From the NCBI GenBank assembly GCA_031392925.1, contig JANMVV010000261.1, positions 1 through 45,500 on the forward strand: a stretch of 45,500 nucleotides of DNA, read 5' to 3'. Each line of letters begins with the position of its first letter. The first letter of the stretch is position 1. The position numbers and the translations under genes were made by a program. Source of the DNA: JAGNNV01 sp031392925. GTDB lineage: Bacteria; Acidobacteriota; Vicinamibacteria; Fen-336; JAGNNV01. Positions 8,173 through 16,729 of this stretch are shown piece by piece. The notes beneath the pieces are model-generated. The model saw only the letters and a program-made list of their open reading frames with translations, searched no databases and was not told the DNA's origin.

Positions 8173-8907
8173 CTACTTGATGCTGAGGAGTTCCACTTCG
8201 AAGATGAGCGTGGCGCCGGGCGGAATCGGGCCCTGGCCCTGATCGCCGTAGGCGGTGTCGGAGGGGCAGGTGAGACGCGCCTTTTCGCCCAGTTTCATCT
8301 TCGCGACACCCTGGGTCCAGCACGGGATGACGCCGTTCAGGGGAAACTCGACGGGCTGGCCGCGCTTTATGGAGCTGTCGAACACCGAGCCGTCGGTGAG
8401 CTTGCCCTCATAATGGACCTTGACCGTGCTGGTGGGCTTGGGCGAATCCCCTTTGCCCGGGGTGAGGGTCTGGACCACCGCGCCGGATTCGAGCTTGATC
8501 GCGCCCGGTTCGGCGGCGGCCTTGGTGACGAAGGCGGCGTCCGCGGTTTTGCGGGCCTGGGCGACGCCCACGTTCGCGACGCGGGCCTGCGCGACCTTCG
8601 CCTGGAGGAACGGCTCGATGCGAGGCTGGAAGGCGGCGAGGTCGAGCTCGGCCTTCTTGCCAAGGCTCGCGGCTTCGAGGCCCTTCTGGAACACCGCGAA
8701 CTCCTCAAGGGAGAGTTTGAACTGGGCGAAGTTCCCACCCGCGATGAAGCCCATGGTGTAGAGAGTCTTCTGGTCGTCGGTCATCGCGGCGACACCCGTG
8801 GGGGCGGGCGACGCGGAAGCGGCAGGAGCCGGGCCTGGCTTGTTGCAGGCGACCACCGAAAGCGCGCAGGCGGCAAGGGCCAGCCCGCGAAGGAGTGATG
8901 AGTTCAA
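8173..8907 (-). CDS. FKBP-type peptidyl-prolyl isomerase lipoprotein
   Basis: A periplasm-facing prolyl isomerase of 244 aa. The N-terminus is a lipoprotein signal with lipobox LSVVAC (Cys at about residue 21), followed by an Ala/Pro linker. Residues about 45-130 look like the helical FKBP N-terminal dimerisation domain of Mip/FkpA-like proteins (MGFIAGGNFAQFKLSLEEF). Residues about 150-243 are the FKBP fold, with VKVHYEGKLTDGSVFDSS, FPLNGVIPCWTQGV and IPPGATLIFEVELLSI. The start is a TTG at 8907 with GAGG about 8 nt upstream. It probably assists folding of exported proteins. Confidence 0.93.
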   Translation of the reverse strand: MNSSLLRGLALAACALSVVACNKPGPAPAASASPAPTGVAAMTDDQKTLYTMGFIAGGNFAQFKLSLEEFAVFQKGLEAASLGKKAELDLAAFQPRIEPFLQAKVAQARVANVGVAQARKTADAAFVTKAAAEPGAIKLESGAVVQTLTPGKGDSPKPTSTVKVHYEGKLTDGSVFDSSIKRGQPVEFPLNGVIPCWTQGVAKMKLGEKARLTCPSDTAYGDQGQGPIPPGATLIFEVELLSIK

Positions 8908-9019
8908 GAGGGGATCCTCAAATTCTGGTGAAGGGAGGCGCTGCGGTTGTTCGAGCGCGGAGCCTGGCCTCGGGCCACGAACGCGCCGGGGCGGTTAACC
9001 GGCGAAGCATACCGTGTAC

Positions 9020-10315
9020 TCAGGCTTTTTCGATCTTCACCTTCGAGACGCGGTTACGCTCGACGTCGACCACGGTCAGCCGGTAGCCCTCGATTTCGAC
9101 CGACTCGCCGCCCTTGGGAACGGAACCCAGCTTCTCGAGGATGAGCCCTCCCACGGTCTCGGCGTCGATGTCGAGGGGAATGGGAATCTTGTAGGACTCA
9201 CGAAGCAGACTGTTGGAAACCGTCCCCTCGACCACCAGTCCCCCGTTCTTCAGGCGCTCGATCGCCTTCTCCTCGCCCTCGTCGTACTCGTCGCGGATCT
9301 CGCCGACGATCTCCTCGACGAGGTCCTCGAGAGTGGCGATCCCGACCACGCTCCCGTGCTCGTTGATGACCAGGGCCATGTGGGATCGCTTCTTTTGAAG
9401 CTCCCGAAGGAGGTCGCCGACGTTCTTGCTGCCCGGCACCACGTGGGCGGGATGGAGCCGGGCGCGGATATCCACGGCTTCGCCGCGGGCCAGAGAGGCC
9501 ATGACGTCCTTCACGTACAGGACGCCGAGCGGGTTGTCGAACGTTCCTTCATAGATCGGAATCCGGGAGAAGCCGGCCTCGATGATCCTCTTCACCGCCA
9601 ATCTGGGGTCGGTCCCCACCTCGAGGGCGAAGGCCTTCGTGCGCGGAATCATGACGCTCCGGACCGGCATGTCGCGGAACTTGAAGACCCCTTCGAGGAG
9701 GCTCGCGTCGCTCTGGGACAGAACACCCTGGATCCGGCCCTCCGCCACGAGATGCTCGATCTCCTCGGCCGAAACCAGGCCTTCGCGCATGGGGCCCTTG
9801 AGGCCGAACAGACGCAGCACCAGGCGCGTGGAGACGGTGATGATGCGAAGCGGGGCGCGGCTCAGCCGAGCGATGACGGAGACGGGAATGGCCACCGCCG
9901 ACGCGATGGGAACCGCGAACCTTATGGCCAGGGCCTTGGGAACCAGCTCTCCAATCACCATCTCGACGTAGACGATGACGCCCGAGACGATGATGCTGGC
10001 GGTGAGGGCGGCGGGCGCCCAGTGCGGAAGGCCGAGGGTGTCGAGCTTGGGCTCGAGGTAACGGCTCGCGACCCAGCCGCCGCAAACGCCGGCGAGGGTG
10101 CCGCACACGGTCACGCCGATCTGCACCGCGGCCATGAAACGCTCGGGCTCGTCGCGCAGGTGCTCCGCCATCCGAGCGCCCCGGCTCCCCTCCTCGGCCT
10201 TCTTCCGGAGCGCGGCCTTGCGGGCGGAGATGAGCGCGATTTCGCTGCCCGAGAAGAAGCCGTTGCCGAGCAGCAAAAGGAAGATCGCCCCGAGGATCAG
10301 GGCTATGTCAGACAT
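9020..10315 (-). CDS. CNNM/CorC-type transporter with CBS domains
   Basis: The 431-aa protein has the HlyC/CorC architecture: an N-terminal DUF21 (CNNM) membrane domain with several hydrophobic helices and the FFSGSEIALISARK motif (residues about 1-195), a CBS pair (about 205-330, containing MIPRTKAFAL and ALVINEHGSVVGIATLEDLVEEIVGEI), and a C-terminal CorC_HlyC domain (about 345-428). Family members are implicated in Mg2+/Co2+ efflux or homeostasis, and some were historically called hemolysins. It lies between lpdA and the FKBP gene on the same strand, separated by about 110 bp on each side. Substrate is not decidable. Confidence 0.93.
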   Translation of the reverse strand: MSDIALILGAIFLLLLGNGFFSGSEIALISARKAALRKKAEEGSRGARMAEHLRDEPERFMAAVQIGVTVCGTLAGVCGGWVASRYLEPKLDTLGLPHWAPAALTASIIVSGVIVYVEMVIGELVPKALAIRFAVPIASAVAIPVSVIARLSRAPLRIITVSTRLVLRLFGLKGPMREGLVSAEEIEHLVAEGRIQGVLSQSDASLLEGVFKFRDMPVRSVMIPRTKAFALEVGTDPRLAVKRIIEAGFSRIPIYEGTFDNPLGVLYVKDVMASLARGEAVDIRARLHPAHVVPGSKNVGDLLRELQKKRSHMALVINEHGSVVGIATLEDLVEEIVGEIRDEYDEGEEKAIERLKNGGLVVEGTVSNSLLRESYKIPIPLDIDAETVGGLILEKLGSVPKGGESVEIEGYRLTVVDVERNRVSKVKIEKA

Positions 10316-10431
10316 TGGACCCGAGAGTTTAGCGGTTTATCGAGGGGAGGGTCGTCACGTCGAGGGCTTGAAGCAATCTCGCGTGCTGAAGGACGAACGG
10401 AATGCGGAACCGAAGCCGTGGCCCGCGAGGG

Positions 10432-11847
10432 TCAGGCGTCGATCGCCATCCCGTACACCGACTCCGCCGCCTGCATCATGGCCTCGCCGAGGGTCGGATG
10501 CGGATGGATGGTCCTCGCGATCTCCTCGGTGGTGGTCTCGAGTTGGAGGGCGACGCAGGCCTCGGAGATGAGGTCAGTGGCATGAGGCCCCACCATGTGG
10601 ACACCGAGCACCTGGTCGTACTTCTTCTCCGAAACCACCTTGACGAAGCCGCCGTCGTGGCCGAGGATGCGGGGCTTGGCGAGGTTACCGAAGTTGAACT
10701 TGCCGATGACCACGTCGTACCCTCGCTTCTTCGCCTCCGCTTCGGTAAGGCCGACGCTTGCCACCTCGGGATTGCAGTACGTGGCGCCGGGAACGCGGTC
10801 GTAGTCGATGGGGTCGAAGTGCTTGCCCGCGAGGATCTCGGCCACGCGGATGCCTTCGGCCGACGCCATGTGCGCCAGTTGCGGATGCGGCTTGCCATCG
10901 ACGGTGATGAGATCGCCGATCGCGTAGATCCCCGGCTCGTCGGTCTGGTAGCGATTGTTGACGCGCACAAAGCCGCGCTCCATGCGCACCCGGGTCGCTT
11001 CGAGGCCGAGCCCGTCGGACACGGGGCCGCGGCCGATGGCCACAAGGAGGAGTTCGGCGATGAGCGTCTTCCTGTCACCGGAAGCGAGCGTGACCTCGAC
11101 CTGCACGCCGTTCGAAATGACCGTGGCCGACTCTGTCTTGGCGCCAGTGAGGATGGTCATGTGCTTCGAAAGATGCTTTTCCGCTTCCTTCGAGATCTCC
11201 TCGTCTTCGAGGGGCAGGACTCTCGGCAGCATCTCGATGACCGTGACCGCGGTTCCAAAACGCCCGAAGATGGACGCGAACTCGATTCCCACCGCACCCG
11301 CGCCGATGACGATCAGGCTCTTGGGCATCTCCTTCAATTCGAGGATCTCGTCCGAGGTGATGATCCGCTGCCCGTCGATCGGGAGGTTGGGGAGGCTCCG
11401 CGGCTTGCTGCCGGTCGCGAGCATGATGTTCTTGGTGGGAATCCGCGACGCCCCGGCTTCGCCCGCCACGAGCACGGAGTGCGGGTTCTCGATCCGCCCC
11501 TGGCCTTTCACGAAGGTGATCTTGTTCTTCTTGAAGAGGTACCCCTCTATGCCCTTGGACAGCCGGTTCACGATCCGGTTCTTCCGGGACATGAGGGCGG
11601 TGAAATCGATCCCCACGTTCTCGGCAAGGATGCCGAAGTCCTTGCCGTTCTTCAGATCCTCGTAGAGGTCCGCGGTGTGAAGCAGCGCCTTGGTGGGGAT
11701 GCAACCGCGCTGAAGGCAGGTGCCGCCGGGGCCCTTGGGGTCGCGCTCCACCACGGCCACTTTGAGCCCCAGCTGCGCGGCGCGAATGGCGCCTACGTAC
11801 CCTCCCGGGCCGCTTCCAATAACGGTGAGATCGAACTCGTTCGACAA
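10432..11847 (-). CDS. lpdA: Dihydrolipoyl dehydrogenase
   Basis: The E3 flavoprotein of 2-oxoacid dehydrogenase complexes and the glycine cleavage system, reoxidising dihydrolipoamide with NAD. It is 471 aa. Visible are the FAD-binding GSGPGGYVGAIRAAQLG, the redox disulfide GGTCLQRGCIPTK, the NAD-binding GAGAVGIEFASIFGRFG, the second FAD motif GIYAIGDL, and the C-terminal HPHPTLGEAM dimer motif with the catalytic histidine. The start is a TTG at 11847 with a GAGG upstream. No E1 or E2 genes lie in the window. It is divergent from a 76-aa gene 69 bp away. Confidence 0.97.
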   Translation of the reverse strand: MSNEFDLTVIGSGPGGYVGAIRAAQLGLKVAVVERDPKGPGGTCLQRGCIPTKALLHTADLYEDLKNGKDFGILAENVGIDFTALMSRKNRIVNRLSKGIEGYLFKKNKITFVKGQGRIENPHSVLVAGEAGASRIPTKNIMLATGSKPRSLPNLPIDGQRIITSDEILELKEMPKSLIVIGAGAVGIEFASIFGRFGTAVTVIEMLPRVLPLEDEEISKEAEKHLSKHMTILTGAKTESATVISNGVQVEVTLASGDRKTLIAELLLVAIGRGPVSDGLGLEATRVRMERGFVRVNNRYQTDEPGIYAIGDLITVDGKPHPQLAHMASAEGIRVAEILAGKHFDPIDYDRVPGATYCNPEVASVGLTEAEAKKRGYDVVIGKFNFGNLAKPRILGHDGGFVKVVSEKKYDQVLGVHMVGPHATDLISEACVALQLETTTEEIARTIHPHPTLGEAMMQAAESVYGMAIDA

Positions 11848-11916
11848 GATGTCCTCGCTTCCTTATTTGGGCATGGACACTATCACGAGGCCTCGCCTGA
11901 TAAATTGACGAGCCCC

Positions 11917-12147
11917 ATGACGACTTCTCTCGACCGGATTCTCGCCACTCTCAACTCCACCGAGGTGGGCTCAATCGACCGGATCGTTGAAAAGATGCGG
12001 CTCGCCGCGACCGACCTGCGCGCGATCGAGCAGCCGGAACTCGCGAAGAAGGCCGAAGAGTCGGTGGAGGCCCTCGGGCGGGCCGACGTCGCTGAGTTCA
12101 AGAGGCTCCGGGCCTTCATCCAGTCGAAGGTCGGCCACTTGCGCTAG
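11917..12147 (+). CDS. Small hypothetical helical protein, 76 aa
   Basis: I do not recognise the family. The protein is soluble, without cysteine, and predicted helical by eye (SIDRIVEKMRLAATDLRAI, ELAKKAEESVEALGRADVAEFKRLRAFIQSKVGHLR). ATG at 11917 is the only plausible start; the frame continues far upstream, but that part is antisense to lpdA. It is divergent from lpdA and followed after 123 bp by a lipoprotein gene. The sharp change in amino-acid style at the ATG supports a real gene. Confidence 0.65.
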   Translation: MTTSLDRILATLNSTEVGSIDRIVEKMRLAATDLRAIEQPELAKKAEESVEALGRADVAEFKRLRAFIQSKVGHLR

Positions 12148-12270
12148 AGGCGACTTTCCTGAGACGGACTTCTCCTTTCGTGCCCGGCCGAGCTATGATC
12201 CTAAGCTTCGCGGGACGCCGAGTTCTGCGCCGCCACCCACATTCCCTAGTAGACGACTTTCTGAAGAGGC

Positions 12271-12810
12271 ATGCCGATTGTGACCAAGACTGCTTTTGGG
12301 GCCGCCGTGGCCCTCGCTGTGATGACTATGGCCGGATGCGGAGATGGCATCGGCGACGTAACCACCGGTTCCAGCCCCTCGGGAACTCCGACGCCCAAGC
12401 CGGGTGCGACGGCGACGCCGACCCCGGCCGCCACTCCCACTCCTGTCCCGACCCCGAAGCCGGGCGTCCTTTCCTGCACTCTGCCGAGCCTGCCTCTGTG
12501 CGACGCCGCCTGCTGCTCGGCGGGAGGTTCCGTTCTCTTCAGAAACGAACTCGAGACGGCCGAAGATGACCTGGTCAAGACCCAGCCGGGGCTCTTCCTG
12601 TCAAACGGCAACGTCAAGGACAAGCTTGAGTATCTGGTCGCGCTGTCCAAGCGCCTCACGGAACTGACCGGACTCTGCTCCGCGCCGAACGGACACGATG
12701 AGCTTCGCATCAAGCGAGACCAAACCGTATCCCAGCACGTCGACGTCCTGATCGCCGACGAGACGCCCTGGGTGGGCGGCGCCTACACCTGCCGGCCGGC
12801 GAGCTTCTAA
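12271..12810 (+). CDS. Putative lipoprotein with Thr/Pro linker
   Basis: A 179-aa predicted lipoprotein: basic N-terminus, hydrophobic core, and lipobox MAGC with Cys at residue 23. Residues about 36-66 form a low-complexity linker of repeated TPTP and PKPG units, as in cell-surface proteins where a globular part is held away from the membrane. The remainder is a compact Cys-containing domain (LSCTLPSLPLCDAACC, later GLCSAP and YTCRP), so disulfides are likely. No family is recognised. The start ATG has GAAGAGG upstream. A hairpin follows at 12838-12860. Confidence 0.75.
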   Translation: MPIVTKTAFGAAVALAVMTMAGCGDGIGDVTTGSSPSGTPTPKPGATATPTPAATPTPVPTPKPGVLSCTLPSLPLCDAACCSAGGSVLFRNELETAEDDLVKTQPGLFLSNGNVKDKLEYLVALSKRLTELTGLCSAPNGHDELRIKRDQTVSQHVDVLIADETPWVGGAYTCRPASF

Positions 12811-12837
12811 GACTCCTCCGCCTACCGTTTCGTCTTG

Positions 12838-12860
12838 AGGGCGACCCCATGGGTCGCCCT
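12838..12860. terminator. Terminator-like hairpin between convergent genes
   Basis: A perfect 10-bp inverted repeat AGGGCGACCC / GGGTCGCCCT with a 3-nt loop lies between the lipoprotein stop (12810) and the msrA stop (12877), two convergent genes. There is no strong T-run on either side, so rho-independent termination is likely but not certain. Confidence 0.5.
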
Positions 12861-12876
12861 TCGTACTTTCCGAGGT

Positions 12877-13521
12877 CTACCGCGCGGGCAGCGGACAGGA
12901 GACGCCCGTGCCGCCCAGACCGCAGTAGCCGTTTGGATTCTTCGCCAGATACTGCTGGTGATAATCCTCGGCGTAGTAGAAGGGCGGCGCGTCGAGGATC
13001 TCGGTGGTCACCTCACCCCGGTCCGCGGCCTCGAGCGCCGCGCTGTACGCGACCTTCGCCAGTTCGGCCGTACGCTTCTGCGCCTCGGAGAAGGCATAGA
13101 TGCCGGAACGGTACTGCGTGCCCACGTCGTTCCCCTGCTTCATGCCCTGGGTCGGATCATGAGCTTCGAAAAAGACCTTGACCAGGGTCGCGTAGCTCAC
13201 GACCTTCGGGTCGAAGACCACCAGCACCACTTCGTTGTGGCCGGTGCGGCCCGAGCAGACTTCGCGGTACGTCGGGTTCCTGGTGAAGCCGGCCGCGTAA
13301 CCGACCGCGGTGGTGAACACACCCCGGATCTTCCAGAACTGCTTTTCGGCGCCCCAGAAACACCCGAGGCCGAAGATCGCCTGCTCCAGCCCCGCGGGAA
13401 ATGGCCCCTCGAGCGGCGTTCCCAGGACGAAGTGCGACGGAGGAACCGTCATCTCCTCGTCACGTCCGGGAAGCGCTTCGGCGGGCGCGGGCATCTTTGT
13501 TTTCGAAGGGGAAAAGAACAT
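12877..13521 (-). CDS. msrA: Peptide methionine sulfoxide reductase MsrA
   Basis: Repairs methionine-S-sulfoxide in proteins. The 214-aa protein contains the catalytic GCFWGAEKQF motif (Cys at about residue 54), GYAAGFTRNPTYREVCSGRTGHNEVV, the QGNDVGTQYRSGIY motif and a C-terminal GYCGLGGTGVSC tail with candidate recycling cysteines. The N-terminal 30 or so residues are extra and poorly conserved in style; an internal ATG (MPAPAEAL) could be the true start. No MsrB gene is adjacent. It is separated from the NTF2-like gene by 30 bp, so they may be cotranscribed. Confidence 0.96.
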   Translation of the reverse strand: MFFSPSKTKMPAPAEALPGRDEEMTVPPSHFVLGTPLEGPFPAGLEQAIFGLGCFWGAEKQFWKIRGVFTTAVGYAAGFTRNPTYREVCSGRTGHNEVVLVVFDPKVVSYATLVKVFFEAHDPTQGMKQGNDVGTQYRSGIYAFSEAQKRTAELAKVAYSAALEAADRGEVTTEILDAPPFYYAEDYHQQYLAKNPNGYCGLGGTGVSCPLPAR

Positions 13522-13551
13522 GGCCTTTGGATGGCGCCGCGATAGCGACGG

Positions 13552-13998
13552 TTACTGAAGGGTTCCGTTGAAGGACTGGGTCACGTCGACCGGCGCGGGG
13601 GAGGCGTGGTGCAGGATCATGCGCCAGCCGTTCTCGGTCTGGCGGAATACGTTCGTGGCCATGGTGACCGCGACGCCTACCTCATCCTCGTGTTTGGCGG
13701 TGATGTTCTCGGCGCAGTAGACGAGTCCCAGTTCGCCCAGGCGCCAGGTGGAGACATCGGTGGCGGTCACCCTCATCCAGCCGGTGTTCCTGAAGACCTG
13801 ATCCCACGACTCGATGACCGCCGCGTACCCGTTGATCGCCTCCCAGCCCGGATGGATGCAGCGGACACCCTCGCCCGGGTACCAGAGGGCTTTCATCGCC
13901 ACGATGTCGAACTTCTCCAGGGAATCGTAGAACGAGCGGTTCGCGCCCAGAAGCTCCGCTCTTCCGCCTTCGCCCTCGGGCGCCGCCTCGCTTTTCAT
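13552..13998 (-). CDS. NTF2-like (SnoaL/DUF4440-type) protein
   Basis: A cytoplasmic protein of 148 aa with a cone-shaped NTF2-like fold, judged from the pattern: N-terminal helix (ANRSFYDSLEKFDIVAMKALW), CIHPGWEAINGYAAVIESW, then beta strands ending in ATNVFRQTENGWRMILHHASP. Such proteins have diverse or unknown functions. The ATG at 13998 is directly preceded by an in-frame GTG (14001). It precedes msrA and is divergent from the aldehyde dehydrogenase gene. Confidence 0.85.
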   Translation of the reverse strand: MKSEAAPEGEGGRAELLGANRSFYDSLEKFDIVAMKALWYPGEGVRCIHPGWEAINGYAAVIESWDQVFRNTGWMRVTATDVSTWRLGELGLVYCAENITAKHEDEVGVAVTMATNVFRQTENGWRMILHHASPAPVDVTQSFNGTLQ

Positions 13999-14064
13999 CA
14001 CGCGCCTGATTGTAGTCCCGAGCCGGTTTGGACCTGAAGGCAGGTTCGGGGCGAAAATAGGCGC

Positions 14065-15741
14065 ATGGAAGCCAGTTCAACTCTGCCGGGCGAAAACGCG
14101 GCGGCCTCGATCATCGCTCACTCGATCATCTCGGGATCCCGGGTCGCGGGAAGCGACGGCGTCCATGAGGCGGTTTCCCCTTCGACCGGCGCCCCGATTC
14201 AGACCTGTTCCCTCCTCAACGCCGCCCAGGCCGGCGAGGCGGTGGGAGCGGCGGCGAAGGCATTCAGCGCCTGGTCCGCCACGCCCTTCGCCCAGCGGCG
14301 AGCCGTTCTCGATCGGGCGCGCGCGCTGATCCTGGAAGAGGGCGACGAGCTTGCTCTTCTGATCGCGCGCGAACAGGGCAAGCCCGTGGCCGAGGCTCAC
14401 CTCGCCGAGATCCTTCCCGCCCTCGATCACCTCAAGCACGTTGCCCGCACCGGCGAGGAGACCCTGGCGCCTCGGGAGACCGAGACCGCGCTCTTCCTGA
14501 TCGGCCACAAGCAGGCCCGCATCGAGTTCATCTCGATGGGTCCGGTCCTGATCATCACGCCGTGGAATTATCCCTTCTCCATCCCGATCACCGGGATCGC
14601 CGCCGCCCTCATGGCCGGGAACACGGTCGTGCTCAAGCCGGCCCCGGCGACCACCCTCATCGGCCTCGCCATCGGCGACCTGTTCACCCGGGCGGGCCTG
14701 CCTCCAGGCGTCGTGAACGTGGTCGCCTGCTCCGATGCGGTCGCGGCCTCCCTGGTCGGCGACGCCCGCTTCCGCAAGGTCCTTTTCACCGGGAGCGTGC
14801 CCACGGGCCGCAAGATCATGGCGAGCGCTGCGGGCCAGGGAACGCCGGTGACCCTCGAACTCGGGGGCAAGGACCCCGCGGTGGTCTGCGCGGATGCGGA
14901 TCTGGAGCGGGCGGCATCGGGGATCGTGTGGGCCGCGTTTCTCAACGCCGGTCAGACCTGCGCCTCGGTCGAGCGCGTCTATGTCGAGGAACAGATTGCC
15001 GACGCGTTCATCGCGAAGGTCATCGAGAAGACGAAGGCGATCAAGGCCGGCGATCCGCTGGATCCGAACACCGACATGGGCCCGCTCACCCTCGATCGTC
15101 AGCGCGCCATCGTGGAGGCGCATGTCGAGGATGCGCGCGCCAAGGGCGCGCGCATCGAGACGGGGGGCGTCAAGCCCTCCGGACCGGGAAACTTCTACCC
15201 GCCCACCGTTCTCACCAATGTCGACCACACCATGACCATCATGCGCGACGAGACCTTCGGCCCGGTCCTTCCCATCATGCGCGTGAAGTCGATCGACGAA
15301 GCCATCCGCCTCGCGAACGATTCTCCCTATGGGCTCACCGCGAGCGGATGGACCACGAGCGAAGCGACAGCGGTGCGGCTCGAACGTGAGCTCCAGGCCG
15401 GAGTCGTGACCATCAACGATCACGTCTACACGTTCAGCGAACCGACCTCGCCCTGGGGCGGCATCAAGGCCTCGGGCATCGGCCGAACCCACGGGTCGCT
15501 GGGGCTTCTCGACATGACCCAGCCGAAGTACGTGGCCCGCGACATGTCCCGCGGCGGCGAGGTCTGGTGGTACCCCTACGGCCCCGGGTTCAAGGCCATG
15601 ATGGCGGGCGCGCTGCGAACCTTCCACCACCCTTTCATCCTCGCCCGCCTCTTCGCGCTGACCCGGCTTTCCCTGTCGAAGCGCTATCTCGAGCGAGGGC
15701 GCTTCCTGCGCGTGATTCCGGACATCTTCAAACTGTTCTAG
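14065..15741 (+). CDS. NAD(P)-dependent aldehyde dehydrogenase
   Basis: Oxidises an aldehyde to the acid; the substrate is unknown. The 558-aa protein has the classical ALDH fold: the cofactor-binding ITPWNYPFSIP and VLKPAPATT segments, FTGSVPTGRKIMASAA, the general-base LELGGKDP motif, the catalytic cysteine in NAGQTCASVERVYV, and ETFGPVLPI near the end. It is about 60-80 residues longer than typical ALDHs because of a C-terminal tail after residue 490 (aromatic and basic, ALRTFHHPFILARLFALTRLSLSKRY) that may associate with membrane. The histidine kinase gene starts 10 bp downstream, suggesting an operon. Confidence 0.94.
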   Translation: MEASSTLPGENAAASIIAHSIISGSRVAGSDGVHEAVSPSTGAPIQTCSLLNAAQAGEAVGAAAKAFSAWSATPFAQRRAVLDRARALILEEGDELALLIAREQGKPVAEAHLAEILPALDHLKHVARTGEETLAPRETETALFLIGHKQARIEFISMGPVLIITPWNYPFSIPITGIAAALMAGNTVVLKPAPATTLIGLAIGDLFTRAGLPPGVVNVVACSDAVAASLVGDARFRKVLFTGSVPTGRKIMASAAGQGTPVTLELGGKDPAVVCADADLERAASGIVWAAFLNAGQTCASVERVYVEEQIADAFIAKVIEKTKAIKAGDPLDPNTDMGPLTLDRQRAIVEAHVEDARAKGARIETGGVKPSGPGNFYPPTVLTNVDHTMTIMRDETFGPVLPIMRVKSIDEAIRLANDSPYGLTASGWTTSEATAVRLERELQAGVVTINDHVYTFSEPTSPWGGIKASGIGRTHGSLGLLDMTQPKYVARDMSRGGEVWWYPYGPGFKAMMAGALRTFHHPFILARLFALTRLSLSKRYLERGRFLRVIPDIFKLF

Positions 15742-15751
15742 ACGGTCTCTC

Positions 15752-16729
15752 ATGGCTGAAGCCCAGCTTTCTCCGCCCAAACGCCGCACCTGGTTCCATA
15801 TCGTCATGGGCGTCTCCCTGCTCCTGGTGGCGGTAGCCCTGACCGTGGGATGGCAGATCATCGGCAGCGAGGAAGCCGCACTCCGGCAATCTCCCGGCGC
15901 CCGCTATCTCGTTTATTTCTTCGGACTCCTTCTCTTTCTGCTCCTGATCTCGGGGCTCGGGCTCATGTTCACTCTGCTCCTTCGGGAGGTCCGGCTGAAC
16001 GAACGCCAGTCGAACTTCGTGAGTGCGGTGACCCACGAGCTCAAGACGCCGGTGGCGTCGCTCCGCCTTTATCTCGACACCCTCACCCTCCGCGCCGACA
16101 CTCTCTCCACCGATCAGCGCGACGACTTCTACAAGACCATGCGGGCCGATCTTGACCGCCTCAACGGCACCATCAACAGCGTTCTGAACGCGGGGCTGTA
16201 CGCGGACCGGGCGGTGATCAACCCTCCGGTCATCGATCTGGCGAAGCTCGTCCAGCACGCCTGCGCCCTTACCCGCACCCGGAATCAACTGGCGGAATCG
16301 GCGGTTTCATACTCGGGCCCGTCGAACCTTCTCCTGAAGGGAGACTCGACCGCCCTCGAGACCGCGGTGCTCAATCTTCTCGACAACGCGGTGAAGTACT
16401 CGGCGGATCAGGTCGTGGTCAAGGTGAAACTCGTCGAAGAGGAAAACGGTTTCGCCCGCCTCTCCGTCGCGGATCGCGGGGTGGGTATGAACCGGGCTCA
16501 CCTGCGCTTCATCTTCAACCGCTTCTATCGCATCGGATCCGAGGTTCGACGGTCGCGGACGGGCACCGGCCTCGGCCTTTTCATCGTCAAGTCCGTGGTG
16601 AAGGCGCACGGCGGAACCGTGCGGGCGGAGAGCGAGGGCGAGGGCCGGGGCACTACGTTCACCGTGCACCTGCCCCGCGTGGTGAAGATGGAGGCAGCCG
16701 AGGCCCACGATGCGGTGGTCCATGCCTGA
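15752..16729 (+). CDS. Sensor histidine kinase
   Basis: Membrane histidine kinase of 325 aa. Two transmembrane helices (residues about 14-36 and 52-77) enclose only about 15 extracytoplasmic residues, so the signal is probably sensed within the membrane or by a partner. The dimerisation/phosphoacceptor motif is VTHELKTPVASLRLY (His95). The HATPase region has N-box NLLDNAVKYS, G1 VADRGVGM, F-box FNRFYRI and G2 GTGLGLFIVKSVV. Its gene overlaps the start of the response regulator gene. Similar kinases with tiny sensor loops are common in cell-envelope stress responses, but the stimulus here is unknown. Confidence 0.95.
   Translation: MAEAQLSPPKRRTWFHIVMGVSLLLVAVALTVGWQIIGSEEAALRQSPGARYLVYFFGLLLFLLLISGLGLMFTLLLREVRLNERQSNFVSAVTHELKTPVASLRLYLDTLTLRADTLSTDQRDDFYKTMRADLDRLNGTINSVLNAGLYADRAVINPPVIDLAKLVQHACALTRTRNQLAESAVSYSGPSNLLLKGDSTALETAVLNLLDNAVKYSADQVVVKVKLVEEENGFARLSVADRGVGMNRAHLRFIFNRFYRIGSEVRRSRTGTGLGLFIVKSVVKAHGGTVRAESEGEGRGTTFTVHLPRVVKMEAAEAHDAVVHA

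Noticed and set aside
10330..10380. Possible degenerate copy of the dispersed repeat (CGTCACGTCGAGGGCTTGAAGCAATC) between corC-type gene and lpdA
   Set aside because: The resemblance to CGTCATTGCGAGG and GAAGCAA is partial and the ends CCACTACCA are absent, so it cannot be told from chance.
14077..15861. 594-codon open frame on the minus strand opposite the aldehyde dehydrogenase
   Set aside because: It is antisense to a clearly conserved gene, is rich in Arg, Gly, Asp and His as expected from GC-rich antisense DNA, and shows no domain.
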